Part shown: piece by piece, positions 12,101-22,349 of the stretch
How the letters are laid out: every line of letters starts with the position of its first letter
Numbering within the stretch: the stretch's first letter is position 1
Source: Apus apus
Lineage: Eukaryota; Chordata; Aves; Apodiformes; Apodidae
Assembly (NCBI RefSeq): GCF_020740795.1
Contig: NC_067294.1
Location: forward strand, 2,852,001-2,916,000
DNA length: 64,000 bases
Direction of reading: 5' to 3'
Made by a program: the position numbers and the translations under genes
Notes under the pieces: generated by a model
Told to the model about the DNA's origin: nothing
The model's input: the letters and a program-made list of their open reading frames with translations, nothing else
Databases searched by the model: none

Positions 12101-15100
12101 AACAAAAAAAAGTAGTAAAATAGACAGCATAAAACTCCCTGCTTTTTATTTATAGCTGAGGGATTCAGCAACAAAAAAAGAGAGCAGCTTTTCCTGCTGT
12201 ATTCCTGAATGTATCCAAATTGTCCTTAGGTAGGACAGATGCCATCAGAAGATGGCCATGGCCATGCTGCTGCCTTCACAGCCTTGGTGGCAGATGTTAA
12301 ATAAGTATGGGATGAGGTTCTGGGTTTCTCTATCGCTGTGAGAGGCACAAAAGCTCCAGACCCTATAGGGAGAGTCCTCAGAGGCTGGAAATACCCCAAC
12401 AGAAAGGGGATGGGGGGAGGAATCAGAGATGTCAAGCTCACGCGTGAGTGTGGACGTACCCACACACGTTACCACCCGTGCCACCTCCTCCTGACCTTAT
12501 TACAGGCAGTTTTGCTCTTTCACAGCATCAGGAAGCTGAGTAAACCCTGTCAAATCCTGTTAAGCTGCCAGCAGCCTTTGCTGTTCAGCAGCTGAAACCC
12601 TCCGCTCCCCGCCTGCAGCCCTGGTGACAGGCCTAGCTCTGCAGCCACCCTGGGCACAGAAATTCCTCACCAGGCTGATGCCAGCAGGGATCACACAGGC
12701 ATCTCAGTCCCCTAGGGTGCCTGGGGTGTTAGTCAGCAGCCCCAGGAGACCAGCAGAGCGTTTGCATCTTGTGCTTTGCTGTTGGCGTTTTAGGGCTTCC
12801 CTCTCGGTTTGTACTGGCACAAAATGCACCAGTGGTTTGCAGGTAGATGTGGAGCAGGTGTGGGGAACCCTGTGGAGGGGAGGGTGCTGGCCACATTTAG
12901 GAGCTGCAACAGTTCCTGGCTGCTGACCTGGGCCAGCAGCACTGGGCTATTTTGCTGTATTTTCCATGCTCTGTCCTGGCATTTACTTTTGGCAAGAAGC
13001 AGTTTTGTAAGGCTGTGTAAGCAGACTGGTTGCCTCATTCCTGCAACTCCATCCCAGCTGCGCTGGCTGCAGGAAATGTCTCTCCCTCCCTCCCTGCAAA
13101 AGGAGCAATTTGTGGACAAGACCTGTCCTGTCAACCCAGGGGACCCAGGACCTCTTAGCATTTGGCATTACTGTGAACAGTTCACATGAGATTAAAACAG
13201 CCCTTGTGTCCACATCATTGCTGTACCTGGGTAAGATCACAAAATCATTAACCCATTTCTTCTGGCTCTGTTCCCGTCTTGTGGGTGTTGGTCACTTTGT
13301 GGGCTGATGTCTCTCAATAGCAGAGTTTAAGGATGTGCTGCAAATTCATCCTGGCTGGTTGGAGCAGATTAGTGTCGCACTTGGTGCTGTTGGACTTCCC
13401 CGAGGTGCAAACCCTGCTGGTGAATTCAGGCCATTGATGGGAGAAGTTAAAGAATAACTTTCTTATTGTTCGTGTTCAGAAGAAGACAGGAGAGAGGGCC
13501 TCCCTGCATGGGGAGGGCTTCGTTCTTGGGGCTGCCCCAGGCAGGACAGTCTCAACTCATTCCTTCCCAGAGCAGTGGTGGCCAACATGTTTCCAGGGCT
13601 GGGACAGGGGCTAGTGGAGCTGTGATTGGGTTCCCAGGGCAGCTGCTGTGCCCCAGCCACGTTGGCAAGTATCTGTGGTGCTTTGCAGGGAGACGTGGTG
13701 CCACCAGAAACATGCTCTCAGGGCACTCAAAGCTGTGTCTCTGGTTTCCCCTCTTCCTTACAGCTTCTGTGTGGCCAGTGCACATGCTGGAGGAGCTGAC
13801 CAGCTGTCCTTGCACAGCACGGGGTCCTGGCTGTCAGAGCCAGAACAGAGACATTGAGGCTTTGAGTCATTCCCTGCACGGGCTTTCCCGTGATTTACGT
13901 ACTACATTACATGTATATGACACAGTTTGGATCAGGAGGCCTCACCTCTGGTTCTGGAACATCCTAAGAGCCCTGGTAGGGGTTTCAGTGCAGCACAGAT
14001 GATGGTGAGATGAAGAGGACCAGGATGCATGGAGTGGGGATATCCCTGGGCAGCAGAAGCACTGACACAGCTTCAGGGGACCCACTTTGACCCTGCCTAA
14101 ACCAGATCCTGTTTCTTGTGTTTCTGCAGGTCAGAAATCTCTGTTACATGGTCACGAGACGGGAGAAAATGAAACACACCATTTGTAAACTCCAGGAGCA
14201 GATCTTCCATCTCCAGATGAAGCTCATCGAGAAAGATCTTTACCCAGGTCAGTACCACTTACCAGAGCTTGTTCTTGCAGACACTGTCCCTGCCATCCTC
14301 TGAAGCCAAAGACTCGTGTCCAAGCCTCAGCCCTCACCCCAGGGAAGCCAGAGCTGCCCCCTCCCCTGCAGTGTTGTTGACTCTTTGCACATTTCCGGTT
14401 TAGTTCAAAAACACACAATAAAAACATACCCTGGGTGATCGGAGTGTTGGAGCTCCTTGTTTCCACAGATCCCTCTCCATCTTGCACTCCCTGGTCAGAA
14501 AGACCAAGCATTTGGTTAGGTGGTGATGCTAAGGCAGCATTTGGGTGACTTTCCTGGAGATGGAGCCATTTGGGAGGAATCAGGCAAGTCCTGACGCTGG
14601 GGCTGATCCATGGCAGCTGCCTCCCTGGCACAGGTCAGCAGCCAACACTTTGGACTCTTTGCAGATGCCTCTGGCTCTGTCAAGAATTGAAGGTTAGGCT
14701 GCTGGTGGGATGTCTGTTGCTCCTAGAGACCAGCTCCTATAGCTCTGGTCAGCTGCAGTCCTGTGCTCCACATACCTATTAGTGGAGAACATTGTGCTAC
14801 TGCATGCAAAGCCTCTGGCAACTTCTGTTAAGGAAGTGAAATAAGGTTGGTCTCCTTCTGTCCTATTTTTTTTCCTTTTGCACAAGCAGTGCTGGAGCCC
14901 ACAGCTCCAGCAACCTCCTCCTTTCCCTTTGGTGGCAGTGCAGACCAAACCCCGTGGCTGCAGAACCGTTTTTCCAGCAGCAGCATCTGGTGCTTTGGCA
15001 GGCTCATCTGACAGTAGTTGTGTTTTGTGGCTTTGGAGTTGTGTTTGAAGCCATCACATGGTTGGGATTTCTTCAGGAACCGTCTGGGCTGAGCTTTCCT

Positions 15101-18100
15101 TGACAAAAGCTTCCTTTGACTGAGTATTTGGAGGCTGAGACATGAGGACATTGAAATGTTTGTGACTCGGGGCCTGTGCAGATTCCTCTTGATGGGTAGA
15201 AGCAGGTGGCAATGCAGGGCAGGGGTGGCCAGGAGCCTGAATGGGGAGAGGTGGGTTCTGGAAATCTTGGTCCTTGTGACACTGCGTGTTGCTTTGTCTA
15301 TCTTCACTGAACCAACAGTATGGGTCACCAGCCTGGGCACCCACGAGGTGGCTGTTCCCACCAACACGTTCCCTACCTGGGAAATTTGTGCTGGGTGATG
15401 CTCCTAGCAGTGGTGCTGCTGGCTGGGATGGCAAGGTGGGAAGTTCAGCCTGGGAATAATGGGTGATTAAAAGACAAGAGCAACAAACTGGGATCCTGAT
15501 GGCAGATTCCATGCACTGTTGCTGCCAGGCTTTGCGGGAATGGGGTAGGAATTGTCCAGGGATTGCTGGATTTCAGGGGGATCACGAGGGACATTGTGAT
15601 GCTCTTCAGCTGGTTGGGCCTGGTTCAGGATTTGCAGGTCTCAGAAGTAGACAGGCACAGGGTAGTGTGCCAGGAAGGCTTTTGGAGCTCACCTGCCTTG
15701 CAAACGGGGCGTTAGATGGCTGGAAGTGCCTCTGGGGACCTGTGTTCCCCAAAATGCCTTGGAGAATCCAACCTTCCCTCTAATGCAGTGATGGGCTAGG
15801 AGTCAGCAGATCCTCCTGGGGGGAGCTGGGGCGGGTGAGCTGGCACCCTCCCCAGTGGAATGGAGATGGTGGCTGGCAAGGGGAGCAGTGTGAGGGCTCT
15901 GCTGCTGGCGTTTGCAGGCCCTTCCTGAAAGTGTTCCACGTGTGCTCAGGGAAAAGCGCAATTCCCCTTCCCCTTGTGTTTGTTCTGCCTAAAGGTGAGT
16001 GATCAGAGGCAAACCCACAGTGAGAGTGTGGCTCAGGTGATGAGTGTGCAGGCTGTGGGATGGCTGCACACCTCTTGATGCAGATGTTCTTCTCCCCTGC
16101 CCTAGGTGGTTGGTGTTTGCTGGTTTGTTTTCTGCTCTGAGCTGTCGCTCATCTCTCCAGCCACTATTAGAGACCCTGATGCCCAGTGCTCCCAACACCC
16201 ACTATTTGCTCACCCTCCTCCCTGCCAGTTGATGATACTTAGAGCTACAGACACTCAGCACCCAGTGGGACCCAAGCTATGGATAACTCACTGCTGCCTT
16301 TTCCATCATTTTGAAGCATTTGGGAGTTTTCGGGGGGGCAGTTCCTGGAGCATCCCCTCAGCACAGCTCCCAACTGGGCTGCTCTGCCTACCCAGAGTTC
16401 CTTGGAGAAAGGAAGAAGTCTCCATTGTTTTGCCTGGATGAGGCCAGTTTTTAGTGGCTCTTGTGGTAGACATCAACTAAAATCTGTTGGGAGTTACTCC
16501 AAAGATGAGTTTGGCAGAAAGGTGGTTTTTTTTGGAATGGCTCCCACATAAAACTCAAAACTGGAGATTATTTTTGCTGCTGACAAATGATCATTTAAGC
16601 AGGAGATTTTTAATAAGATTAATGAGAACTGCCCATGTAAAATGAGCCCACCTCTCTCCCCTGTATTTTTCTGGTGTGGAGTGGAAAGCAAACACTGTCT
16701 GGCTTTGAAACACAGCTCCTGTTTTGACAGTTTCCTCTTCAAAAAGTACTGCTCAGGTTTCTCCTCAGCCCCATAGTGTTGTCTAAACAAAGTTAGATTT
16801 TTATTTTGTAAGAGAAGTGAAAAATGTGTCTGCCTTTCTCCTGTTCTTTGGCGGGGAGGCAGCAAATACCACTTTTGGTTTTGTTTGTTTTTCTTTCAGC
16901 AAGTCCTTTGGTCAGGAGGGGCTCCTGGCTTGGCAACCCCAGGACTGTAAATCCTCTGTTAATCCAGAGAGGGCCAGGTGTGATGTGAGTTCCCTCCCTC
17001 CTCACCCAGTACATTTCCACTGCCACAGCAACAGGAGAGCTGAGGTTATTCCCTCTGACCTGTCCAGTCCATGGCCTCTGTGCTCAGGCTGTTTGCAGGT
17101 CTGCTGCTGGGTGACACAATAAGCCCATTTGTTCCTTAAAACCATTGTTCCCAGAGCTGCACAGGTTGTGTGGTTCAAACGATGGACTCTGCAAACCTGC
17201 ATATCTTGCCTCCACTTCCATCAGCCACCCACACTTTGGTTTAAGGGCAAAATCCTCCCCCCTCTGACAATTAATAGAAGTTTCAGCATGGACTTGTGTA
17301 GGAGAACAACCCAACGGACTAAGTAAGAACTGTTGGAGTATTTTGCTTGGCAACACAAGTCACACTTTTATAGGGTATCTGTCCTGTTTACCCAAGAGGA
17401 ATAAATCCAGTAGAAGTTCAAAGCCATTTAGGAAGTATTGATTTTTAGCTGAATGTCTAGATAGCTTAGAGTTATATCCTTGGCTTTCCATAGGCAGTGC
17501 TGGTCATCTTTCCTACTCCAGTTACTTATGTTCAAAACAATACTTAAGTTTTACAGCTTCGGGGTTTTTTTTTCACTCCTGCACAGTGTGATTGTGAGCA
17601 GATAACTGTGGCCGAGAGGTCAAATCAAGTCAAGGTTTGCTTCAAAACTCTGCTGGGACCATTGCTGTCAAGCTGGTTTTGCAGTTGAATCCCTCCAGCT
17701 GATGCTTTTGTCTGTGGTGGGTGACATGCCACTCGTTTGGAGGTTGTAATATCTCCTGGAAGGTGTCTGAGAAGGGGTAAGGGTATCCTGCAGGTTCCTC
17801 ACCCCAAAACCCTTATCCAGGAGGACATGTCAGCGGCTGTAGGGTCTCCAGTGAATCCCTTGCCTTCAGTGGGACTTCTCCTGCAGGCATGTTAAGTTCA
17901 TAGCCAAGGCCCAAACCTCTTTTTTATATAACCTACAGGATTCAGATTTTCTTAAGCTATAGACTCTAGGCTACAGCTGTCCAAAAAGTGGCTGTTGTTG
18001 TTCTCCCTTTGGCTCGGAGTTGTTTGCAGGTCTGGTCCAGGTCTCCTCCACAGGGGTGTGCCCAAGGGAACTTGCTCACTGCAGCATCCCTGATGCCTCA

Positions 18101-21043
18101 TCTCACATGGAGTTTTCCTTTTTTTCTAAAAAATGCCAGAACAAACTGGGAAGAAGACAAAGGGTAAGAAAAGTGACCCGAGAAGGAGAGGAAGAGATGG
18201 TAGAAAAAATAGTCCCGAGAAGAAAGAGAAAAGGAAATCAGTCAACGAAACTGTATTGGGACAACTGGGTAAGTCTGATTTTATGGGTGCAGAGCTGACC
18301 TGTCCTGCTGGTGGCTCCTTGTTTTGGGGAGCAGGATTAAGAGTCCCAGCCCTTGGTCCCTCTCGCATGTCCGAGGCTGTAGGAGCCTCTTCCATCCCTC
18401 CCTTGCAGGCATCAGCCTGAATGATCCACTACTCTGGTCCTACGGGAGAGGCCAGATTGGAGACATCATCCCTGGCAGGGTGGGGGGGTGTAAATCCCCC
18501 CCACAGCTCCAGGGCTTGTGCCTGGATTGGGAGAACACGTTACAAAACCTGTCAGGTGCTGCTGAAGGGTGATTGCACTTTTTGGTGATAAAATCAGACT
18601 TACCCAGCTCGCAGTAGGGGCTCCTGGCCCGTGTCTCCTGGTGCTGTGCACGGGTGGTGGACATGGCCCGTGGGCTGTGTGCTGGCATGAGGTGTCCTGT
18701 CCAGGACCCTGTGGTGGGTCCGGTTGTGCTGGTGCTCCAGGAGCATCCAGGAGGGAGGCACAAACGTGACCAGTCTCTTGCATTTGCTCAGCAGGGTGAG
18801 GAGATGCTGGATGGCTCTGTGGGAGCTTCACCCACCTCTGACTCTTCCCCACCAGCTACTTGGCAGTGGTCAGGGCTGGAGGGAAGGGGGGAAAAAAAGA
18901 AAAAAGAAAAAGAAAAAAAAAAAGTCTTTTTTGACAAGTGCAAATGGTTTTGACATGGAATTGGGGTTTTTTTGGACTTACTCTGGTGCTGTCACCTCTG
19001 CCAGCATGGCTGAAGGTGATGAGTTTGTATGTGCTCAGCTGTCGCGGGGATGCACTGGTCCCATGGGGCTCTCAGACAGTCCAGAGGGACTGTCAAGCCC
19101 TCCTGGGGGTACAGAGAGTCTGGGAGGTCTGGGCCACCCTGTCTCGCTCTGCTTTGCCCATCGCTCACCCTGGCACTGCTGCTTTCTGTCCATCTCAAAG
19201 CTGTTGGATTTTGGGCAGGAGCCCCTTTGGAAACAGGGCCCTGTGCTGTTCTTTGCTGAAGAAACTTCAGGTTTTCTGAGGCAAGTTCCATGAAATGATG
19301 GAAGGCTGGGGTGTCTCTGAGAAAAGCTGCACTTCTGTGAGCTGGGGAAACCAGGCAGCTGACCCAAAGCTCCACCAGGGACTTGTAACCTCCTGGAGTT
19401 AATTAGGGGCCTGAAGCATCGCTTGGGGCTGTAGTAGTTGGAGAAGGGCTGGGGAAGGACAAGCTTGGCAGCACCCTTTTTGTCAGCACCTTGTGGTGCT
19501 TGGTCTCTGGGTACCTCATCATGCACTGAGCTCATCCCTGCTTCTGCTTCCCCTCCCCTGCATTGTGCTGCTACCAGGAGACCAGCAGATGGTGTGGACA
19601 CACGTCACCGTGCCTCTGCCACTGCTCTGTCCCTCTCCTGTGGCTGGACGGAGTGCTTTAAAAAGAAAGCTCTTACCTGAAACCAAAAATCAAACCTACA
19701 TTTTCCTTGATCCATAAAAAACAGCTCTTGTGCTGAACCCCTGTGTTTCTGTTCCAGGATCTCATCTGGGCACAGGTCCCACTCTGGGATCAGATACTGA
19801 ACTTTTAGGTTCTCTCCTGGGCTGATGGTCCTGCTGCCTTCACATGGGGATGTGTTTTCCACCCACACTGGGGTGGGTAGAGCTTGGCATCTTCGCTGCA
19901 AAAAGATGCTCTGTTGAGATTTGGGGAGGTTTGAAGGGTGATGGGTCCATGTGGGGCCAAGTGGGTCGTTATCCTGTGACCTCAGTGGACCCCAAACTCG
20001 GCATTAGTGCTGGAGTAAACCCTCTGTGCCCTGACATGGTGTGTGCGCTGTGGTTGACCTTTCGAGTGTTTCTGTGGTGCCGAGGAGTTCTGGTGAAGCC
20101 AGTGGTGGTGTCGCAGGGCAGTGTGGCTGTTCCTGGCTCCTGAGGCAGTCTTCCACTTTCATCTGGTTGTTTTTTATTTTTTCCAGGCTTGTCAACCTCC
20201 TTCCCCATCGACGGGACCTTCTTCAACAGCTGGTTGGCACAATCAGTCCAGATCACCGCTGAGAACATGGCGATGAGCGAGTGGTCCCTCAACAACGCCC
20301 ACCACGAGGACAGCACCCCCGGCCTCTCCGAGGAGCTCCTCCAGGATGAGGAGACCTTGCTGAGCTTCATGATGGACCATTCCCTCAGGTCCCCGTTTAA
20401 GCAGAGCGAGGCCTCCAAGAAAATGAGAAGCAAAACAAGAACGAACACTAGGAAAAAGCTGCCCAGGAGCAGCCCCCCCACCACGGGCGGGAGCCACCCG
20501 GAGAGCTCGGAGCCTTGGACTAACAACGGCAGCGACTTGTCAGATGATGCCACCAAACCCTTGGCTCCCGATTCCAGACCGGGAAAGTCGGAGAAAGGGG
20601 CGGCCAAGCCCCCTGCCGACCGCAAAGGGCCGGGCGAGGCCAAGAAGGCGGCCAAGAAGGGCTCAGTCCCCAAGGCTGGAGAGCCTCACCCCCCTCACCC
20701 CGCCGCTGGGGCCAGGGGCTGCCTCAGCCAGGAGGAGGAGGAGACGCCGCATGGCGCCCAGCCGGAGCCCAGCCCCGCGGCCAAAGTGCCTGACTCCCTA
20801 GGTAGCCCCAAAAGCCTCGTGAGGCTCAAATTACCAAAGGAGGGCCGAGGGACACGGAGGGCGCAGCCCCCCAAGGCGGAGGGCGCCGGCGGGGCCGCCC
20901 TGCGTCGCTTCGAGGCCGAGACGGACGGGTACTTCTCTGACGCCGAGATGAGCGACTCGGACGGGGAGCCCCGCCGGGCGCAGCGGGGCCAGCTGGAGGC
21001 GGCCGGCGAGGACATCGTCAGGATGAGCATCCTGGCCTCCTAA
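1..21043 (+). CDS. JADE2: JADE2 (PHF15), PHD-finger scaffold of the HBO1 acetyltransferase complex; 5' part missing
   Basis: Seven coding exons lie in the window: 1-123, 4337-4504, 5054-5170, 9996-10457, 14130-14247, 18140-18268 and 20187-21043. Together they encode 657 residues with unbroken phase, all with GT-AG introns. Visible domains (window residue numbers): first PHD finger C4HC3 (C15, C18, C32, C35, H40, C43, C56, C59); zinc knuckle (C67, C70, H88, C91); extended PHD finger (C124, C127, C137, C142, H147, C150, C174, H177); an EPL1-like region around 180-330; a basic, low-complexity tail ending [12 protein letters not shown] proteins bridge the HBO1/KAT7 acetyltransferase to ING4/5 and MEAF6 and direct it to histone tails; JADE2 is also reported as a ubiquitin ligase for LSD1. 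I chose JADE2 over JADE1/3 because of the [14 protein letters not shown] block, the [17 protein letters not shown] tail, and the SAR1B-SEC24A neighbours. The start codon and N-terminal exons are outside the window. Confidence 0.95.
1491..1948 (+). mobile_element. CR1 LINE 3' fragment
   Basis: It begins with the recognisable CR1 block 'gagctgttggagcgagtcca', runs through 'ggacatttaggttagacatt' and the 'ttgcccagagaagctgtg' segment, then 'ctcttccaaccc', and ends in a short CCTATGAT-type terminal repeat. These are hallmarks of avian CR1 3' ends. It is a 5'-truncated, degraded copy in the same orientation as JADE2, with no intact reverse transcriptase frame. The 'gtggtctagtgg' string at about 1856 is part of this element and not a tRNA. 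Confidence 0.9.
3280..3670. promoter_or_regulatory. Candidate CpG-enriched intronic regulatory block
   Basis: Within an otherwise CpG-poor intron this block holds well over a dozen CpG dinucleotides, including a cluster at 3620-3650. It also has an imperfect palindrome CTGCCCCGAGGCAG (about 3404-3417) of the GCC-N4-GGC type bound by AP-2 family factors. Its composition resembles unmethylated regulatory DNA more than its flanks. I cannot test conservation or chromatin state, so function is inference. Confidence 0.3.
4337..4504 (+). CDS. JADE2: JADE2 coding exon: end of PHD finger 1 and zinc knuckle
   Basis: Starts GCA-TGC (A-C-Y-G-I-L-K) after the ATGCAG acceptor and ends CCT-GAA before the GTAAGA donor. 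It supplies C43, C56 and C59 of PHD finger 1 and the zinc knuckle C67-x2-C70 with H88-x2-C91. The sequence [18 protein letters not shown] is strongly JADE-like. It has 56 codons and is phase 0 at both ends. Confidence 0.95.
4505..5053 (+). other. JADE2 intron (549 bp)
   Basis: Short intron between GTAAGA (4505) and the GACCAG acceptor (5051-5053). I see nothing in it beyond a T-rich stretch near 4914-4925. Confidence 0.85.
5054..5170 (+). CDS. JADE2: JADE2 coding exon: start of extended PHD finger
   Basis: Encodes 39 residues beginning [19 protein letters not shown] and ending CTGTCIQ, with a GTGCGT donor at 5171. It holds the linker between the zinc knuckle and the second PHD finger and its first two ligands, C124 and C127. 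The [10 protein letters not shown] motif is diagnostic of the JADE/AF10/BRPF extended PHD family. Phase 0 at both ends. Confidence 0.95.
5171..9995 (+). other. JADE2 intron (4.8 kb)
   Basis: Contains a polypurine/poly(A) run at about 6078-6117 followed by a short GGCA repeat. No interspersed repeat family or RNA gene is recognisable in the rest. The many short reading frames here have no coding signature. Confidence 0.8.
6078..6125 (+). repeat. Polypurine/poly(A) tract with (GGCA)n tail
   Basis: Uninterrupted purines from 6078 to 6117, including a long A homopolymer, followed by two or three GGCA units. Simple repeat, prone to length variation. Confidence 0.9.
9996..10457 (+). CDS. JADE2: JADE2 coding exon: end of extended PHD and EPL1-like region
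   Basis: The largest internal exon (462 nt, 154 residues) starts TGC-TCC after CTGCAG and ends GAG-AGG before GTGAGT. It completes the extended PHD finger with C137, C142, H147, C150, C174 and H177 ([19 protein letters not shown]). It continues into the charged, helical region with [20 protein letters not shown] and [15 protein letters not shown], which corresponds to the Enhancer-of-polycomb-like segment that contacts HBO1 and MEAF6. Phase 0 at both ends. Confidence 0.96.
10458..14129 (+). other. JADE2 intron (3.7 kb)
   Basis: From GTGAGT (10458) to the TTCTGCAG acceptor (14122-14129). Contains a T/A-rich stretch at about 11780-11810 and an AAAAC-type run near 12090-12110. I recognise no interspersed repeat, RNA gene or hidden exon. 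Confidence 0.8.
14130..14247 (+). CDS. JADE2: JADE2 coding exon: coiled/helical end of EPL1-like region
   Basis: Encodes [20 protein letters not shown] then [19 protein letters not shown], a heptad-like amphipathic helix typical of JADE proteins. It follows directly in phase on DLER of the previous exon. It ends with a split codon (phase 1) before GTCAGT. Confidence 0.95.
14248..18139 (+). other. JADE2 intron (3.9 kb)
   Basis: Between GTCAGT (14248) and the weak acceptor TGCCAG (18134-18139). No repeat family, RNA gene or conserved-looking coding block is visible. The polypyrimidine tract before the acceptor is interrupted by an A-rich stretch (CTAAAAAATGCCAG). Confidence 0.8.
18140..18268 (+). 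CDS. JADE2: JADE2 coding exon: basic Lys/Arg-rich linker
   Basis: Encodes [20 protein letters not shown] and on through [18 protein letters not shown], a strongly basic stretch that matches the position and character of the JADE2 linker after the helical region. Phase is 1 at both ends and joins to [10 protein letters not shown] in the next exon. The donor CTGG|GTAAGT lies inside the left arm of a perfect 20-bp inverted repeat (18265-18284 with 18588-18607), so its use could depend on RNA structure. Confidence 0.92.
18265..18284 (+). repeat. Left arm of 20-bp perfect inverted repeat over the JADE2 splice donor
   Basis: CTGGGTAAGTCTGATTTTAT, comprising the last four exon bases and the first sixteen intron bases. 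Its exact reverse complement is at 18588-18607. Bases flanking the arms do not match, so the repeat is exactly 20 bp. Confidence 0.95.
18480..18504. repeat. Short perfect hairpin with G7 and C7 arms
   Basis: GTGGGGGGG, a 7-base loop, then CCCCCCCAC. The stem is 9 bp and perfect, and lies between the two arms of the 20-bp inverted repeat. Confidence 0.9.
18588..18607 (-). repeat. Right arm of 20-bp perfect inverted repeat
   Basis: ATAAAATCAGACTTACCCAG, the exact reverse complement of 18265-18284; the intervening loop is 303 nt. On the minus strand this arm carries a perfect GTAAGT donor-like sequence. Confidence 0.95.
18878..18924 (+). repeat. 47-base polypurine tract
   Basis: A pure A/G run with G-rich start and A-rich end (GGAGGGAAGGGGGG then AAAAAAAGAAAAAAG units). 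Simple low-complexity sequence within the JADE2 last intron. Confidence 0.9.
20187..21043 (+). CDS. JADE2: JADE2 terminal coding exon
   Basis: Begins GC-TTG-TCA after CCAG and encodes [20 protein letters not shown] followed by [12 protein letters not shown], the most conserved C-terminal JADE2 block, then [12 protein letters not shown]. After that comes a GC-rich, Pro/Lys/Ser-rich disordered segment. The protein ends with an acidic [15 protein letters not shown] motif and IVRMSILAS before TAA. The exon is much richer in GC and CpG than its flanks, mostly from third-position GC. Confidence 0.96.
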
Positions 21044-21135
21044 CTCCTCCCCAGCTCGACGAGGCCTCAACCCAGTTCCAACTGCCATGTCCCAATTCCT
21101 GCCTGGTGTCACAGCGAAGGGGGATTTTTAATATG

Positions 21136-21143
21136 TGTATATA
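21136..21143 (+). promoter_or_regulatory. Pumilio response element-type site in JADE2 3' UTR
   Basis: TGTATATA, an exact match to the TGTAHATA consensus of PUM1/PUM2, about 93 nt after the stop codon. Binding is inference from the motif only. Confidence 0.45.
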
Positions 21144-22005
21144 GTTGGAAATTCGGCACTGTTGTCTTTTTTTCTTCTCTCACACGCCTGAGATAACAGC
21201 TTCAGCTTCACCGACGTCCATGGCCGTGACAGCAGTGGTCCCTCCCCAGCTCCCTGCCAGGCCACACTTCCCGGGAATGCCTGCCAGCACCTGGCGGGAG
21301 CGATGCCAAGAGGGTGGAGGTGCCGGTACCTGTGCTTTCTGCAGGGATGACAGTTTAATTAATGGGCATTATTTAATGAGGGGCAGATTCCTGCCCGGGA
21401 CGGTTGCCCCCGGAGCAGGGAGCGAGCAGAGGGTAGGGGAGCAGCCTGCGTGAGGAAGCAAATTAAGCGATACTAAACTAAATAATGACTAAAGCACAAA
21501 AAGCTTGTTGGAGGAAAGCACGTGGGATGGCAGAGAGCACTCTTACATTTCTGTTTTTAGGGAAGAAAAAAAACAAACCCACGGGCATGATTATTCCCCG
21601 TTCCATCTGTTTGGCATCCATCCAGGGGCCAGGATGCAGAATTCCTCCCCATCCCTGCCCCCCTCGAGGTTGTTCAAAAAACTGAAGTGAGTTACTCAGG
21701 TGAAGGGATCAGCTGTTACGAGGCTGGGAAATGGCAACGTGGGGCAGGATGGAGGAGAAATGCATCCCTTAAAACCCACCGCCAGGCATCGGGGTTTTGG
21801 GTGTAACCCGGGAGGTTGAGTGAAGTTTTTCTGCCCGTGCTTCTCTCTGCTGGTCCCACCGTGCCGGGGCGACTCGTTTGAAATCCCCTTTGCACAAGGA
21901 AGCACCGGACGTCCCGTCCCCGAGGGGAACACAAACGCTGCCTTCACCATTTTGTTTCCCTACTTAATGCTACAATGGAAATGGTGAATTTATTCCTCCC
22001 CATCC

Positions 22006-22056
22006 TTTTTTTTTTTTTTTTAATTATTATTAATTATTATTATTATTATTATTATT
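22006..22056 (+). repeat. Poly(T) then (ATT)n microsatellite
   Basis: A T16 run at 22006-22021 followed by (A)ATT repeats to about 22056, inside the JADE2 3' UTR. Confidence 0.92.
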
Positions 22057-22317
22057 CTTTAAATCCTGGTTACAAGCTGTCGACTCATTGTGGGAGGGTG
22101 ATTCAGAGAAGCTGACATTATAAATATTACAATAATTTAATGCATAAAATGTCCCCAGTAAGCCTTAAATGTTGTTTAAAAGCCCACATTACCTACAAGT
22201 CAGGCGAATTTCCATGTTTGCACTTAATTGCACCATTACTTCGGTTTTGGCTTCAAAGGTCACAGTTAAGTCGTGCTACGTGTTTTATTGGAGTGACCCC
22301 AGTGTGAGCTCAGGGAA

Positions 22318-22349
22318 CAAACAAAACAAACAAACAAACAAAAAAAAAT
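22318..22349 (+). repeat. (AAAC)n simple repeat
   Basis: Repeated CAAA units ending in an A run, within the JADE2 3' UTR. Confidence 0.9.

Larger units (their letters stand above)
18269..20186 (+). other. JADE2 last intron (1.9 kb)
   Basis: From GTAAGT (18269) to the TTTTTTCCAG acceptor ending at 20186. It holds the right arm of the inverted repeat (18588-18607), a G7/C7 hairpin (18480-18504) and a 47-base purine tract (18878-18924). No interspersed repeat is recognised. Confidence 0.85.

Noticed and set aside
18440-18763. Minus-strand reading frame with the same LGKSDF peptide as JADE2, suggesting an antisense paralogue
   Set aside because: The shared peptide is wholly explained by the 20-bp inverted repeat; similarity stops at its edges.
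1-21043. JADE1 or JADE3 as the identity of the PHD-finger gene
   Set aside because: The C-terminal [14 protein letters not shown] block, the [14 protein letters not shown] tail and the adjacent SAR1B and SEC24A all fit JADE2.
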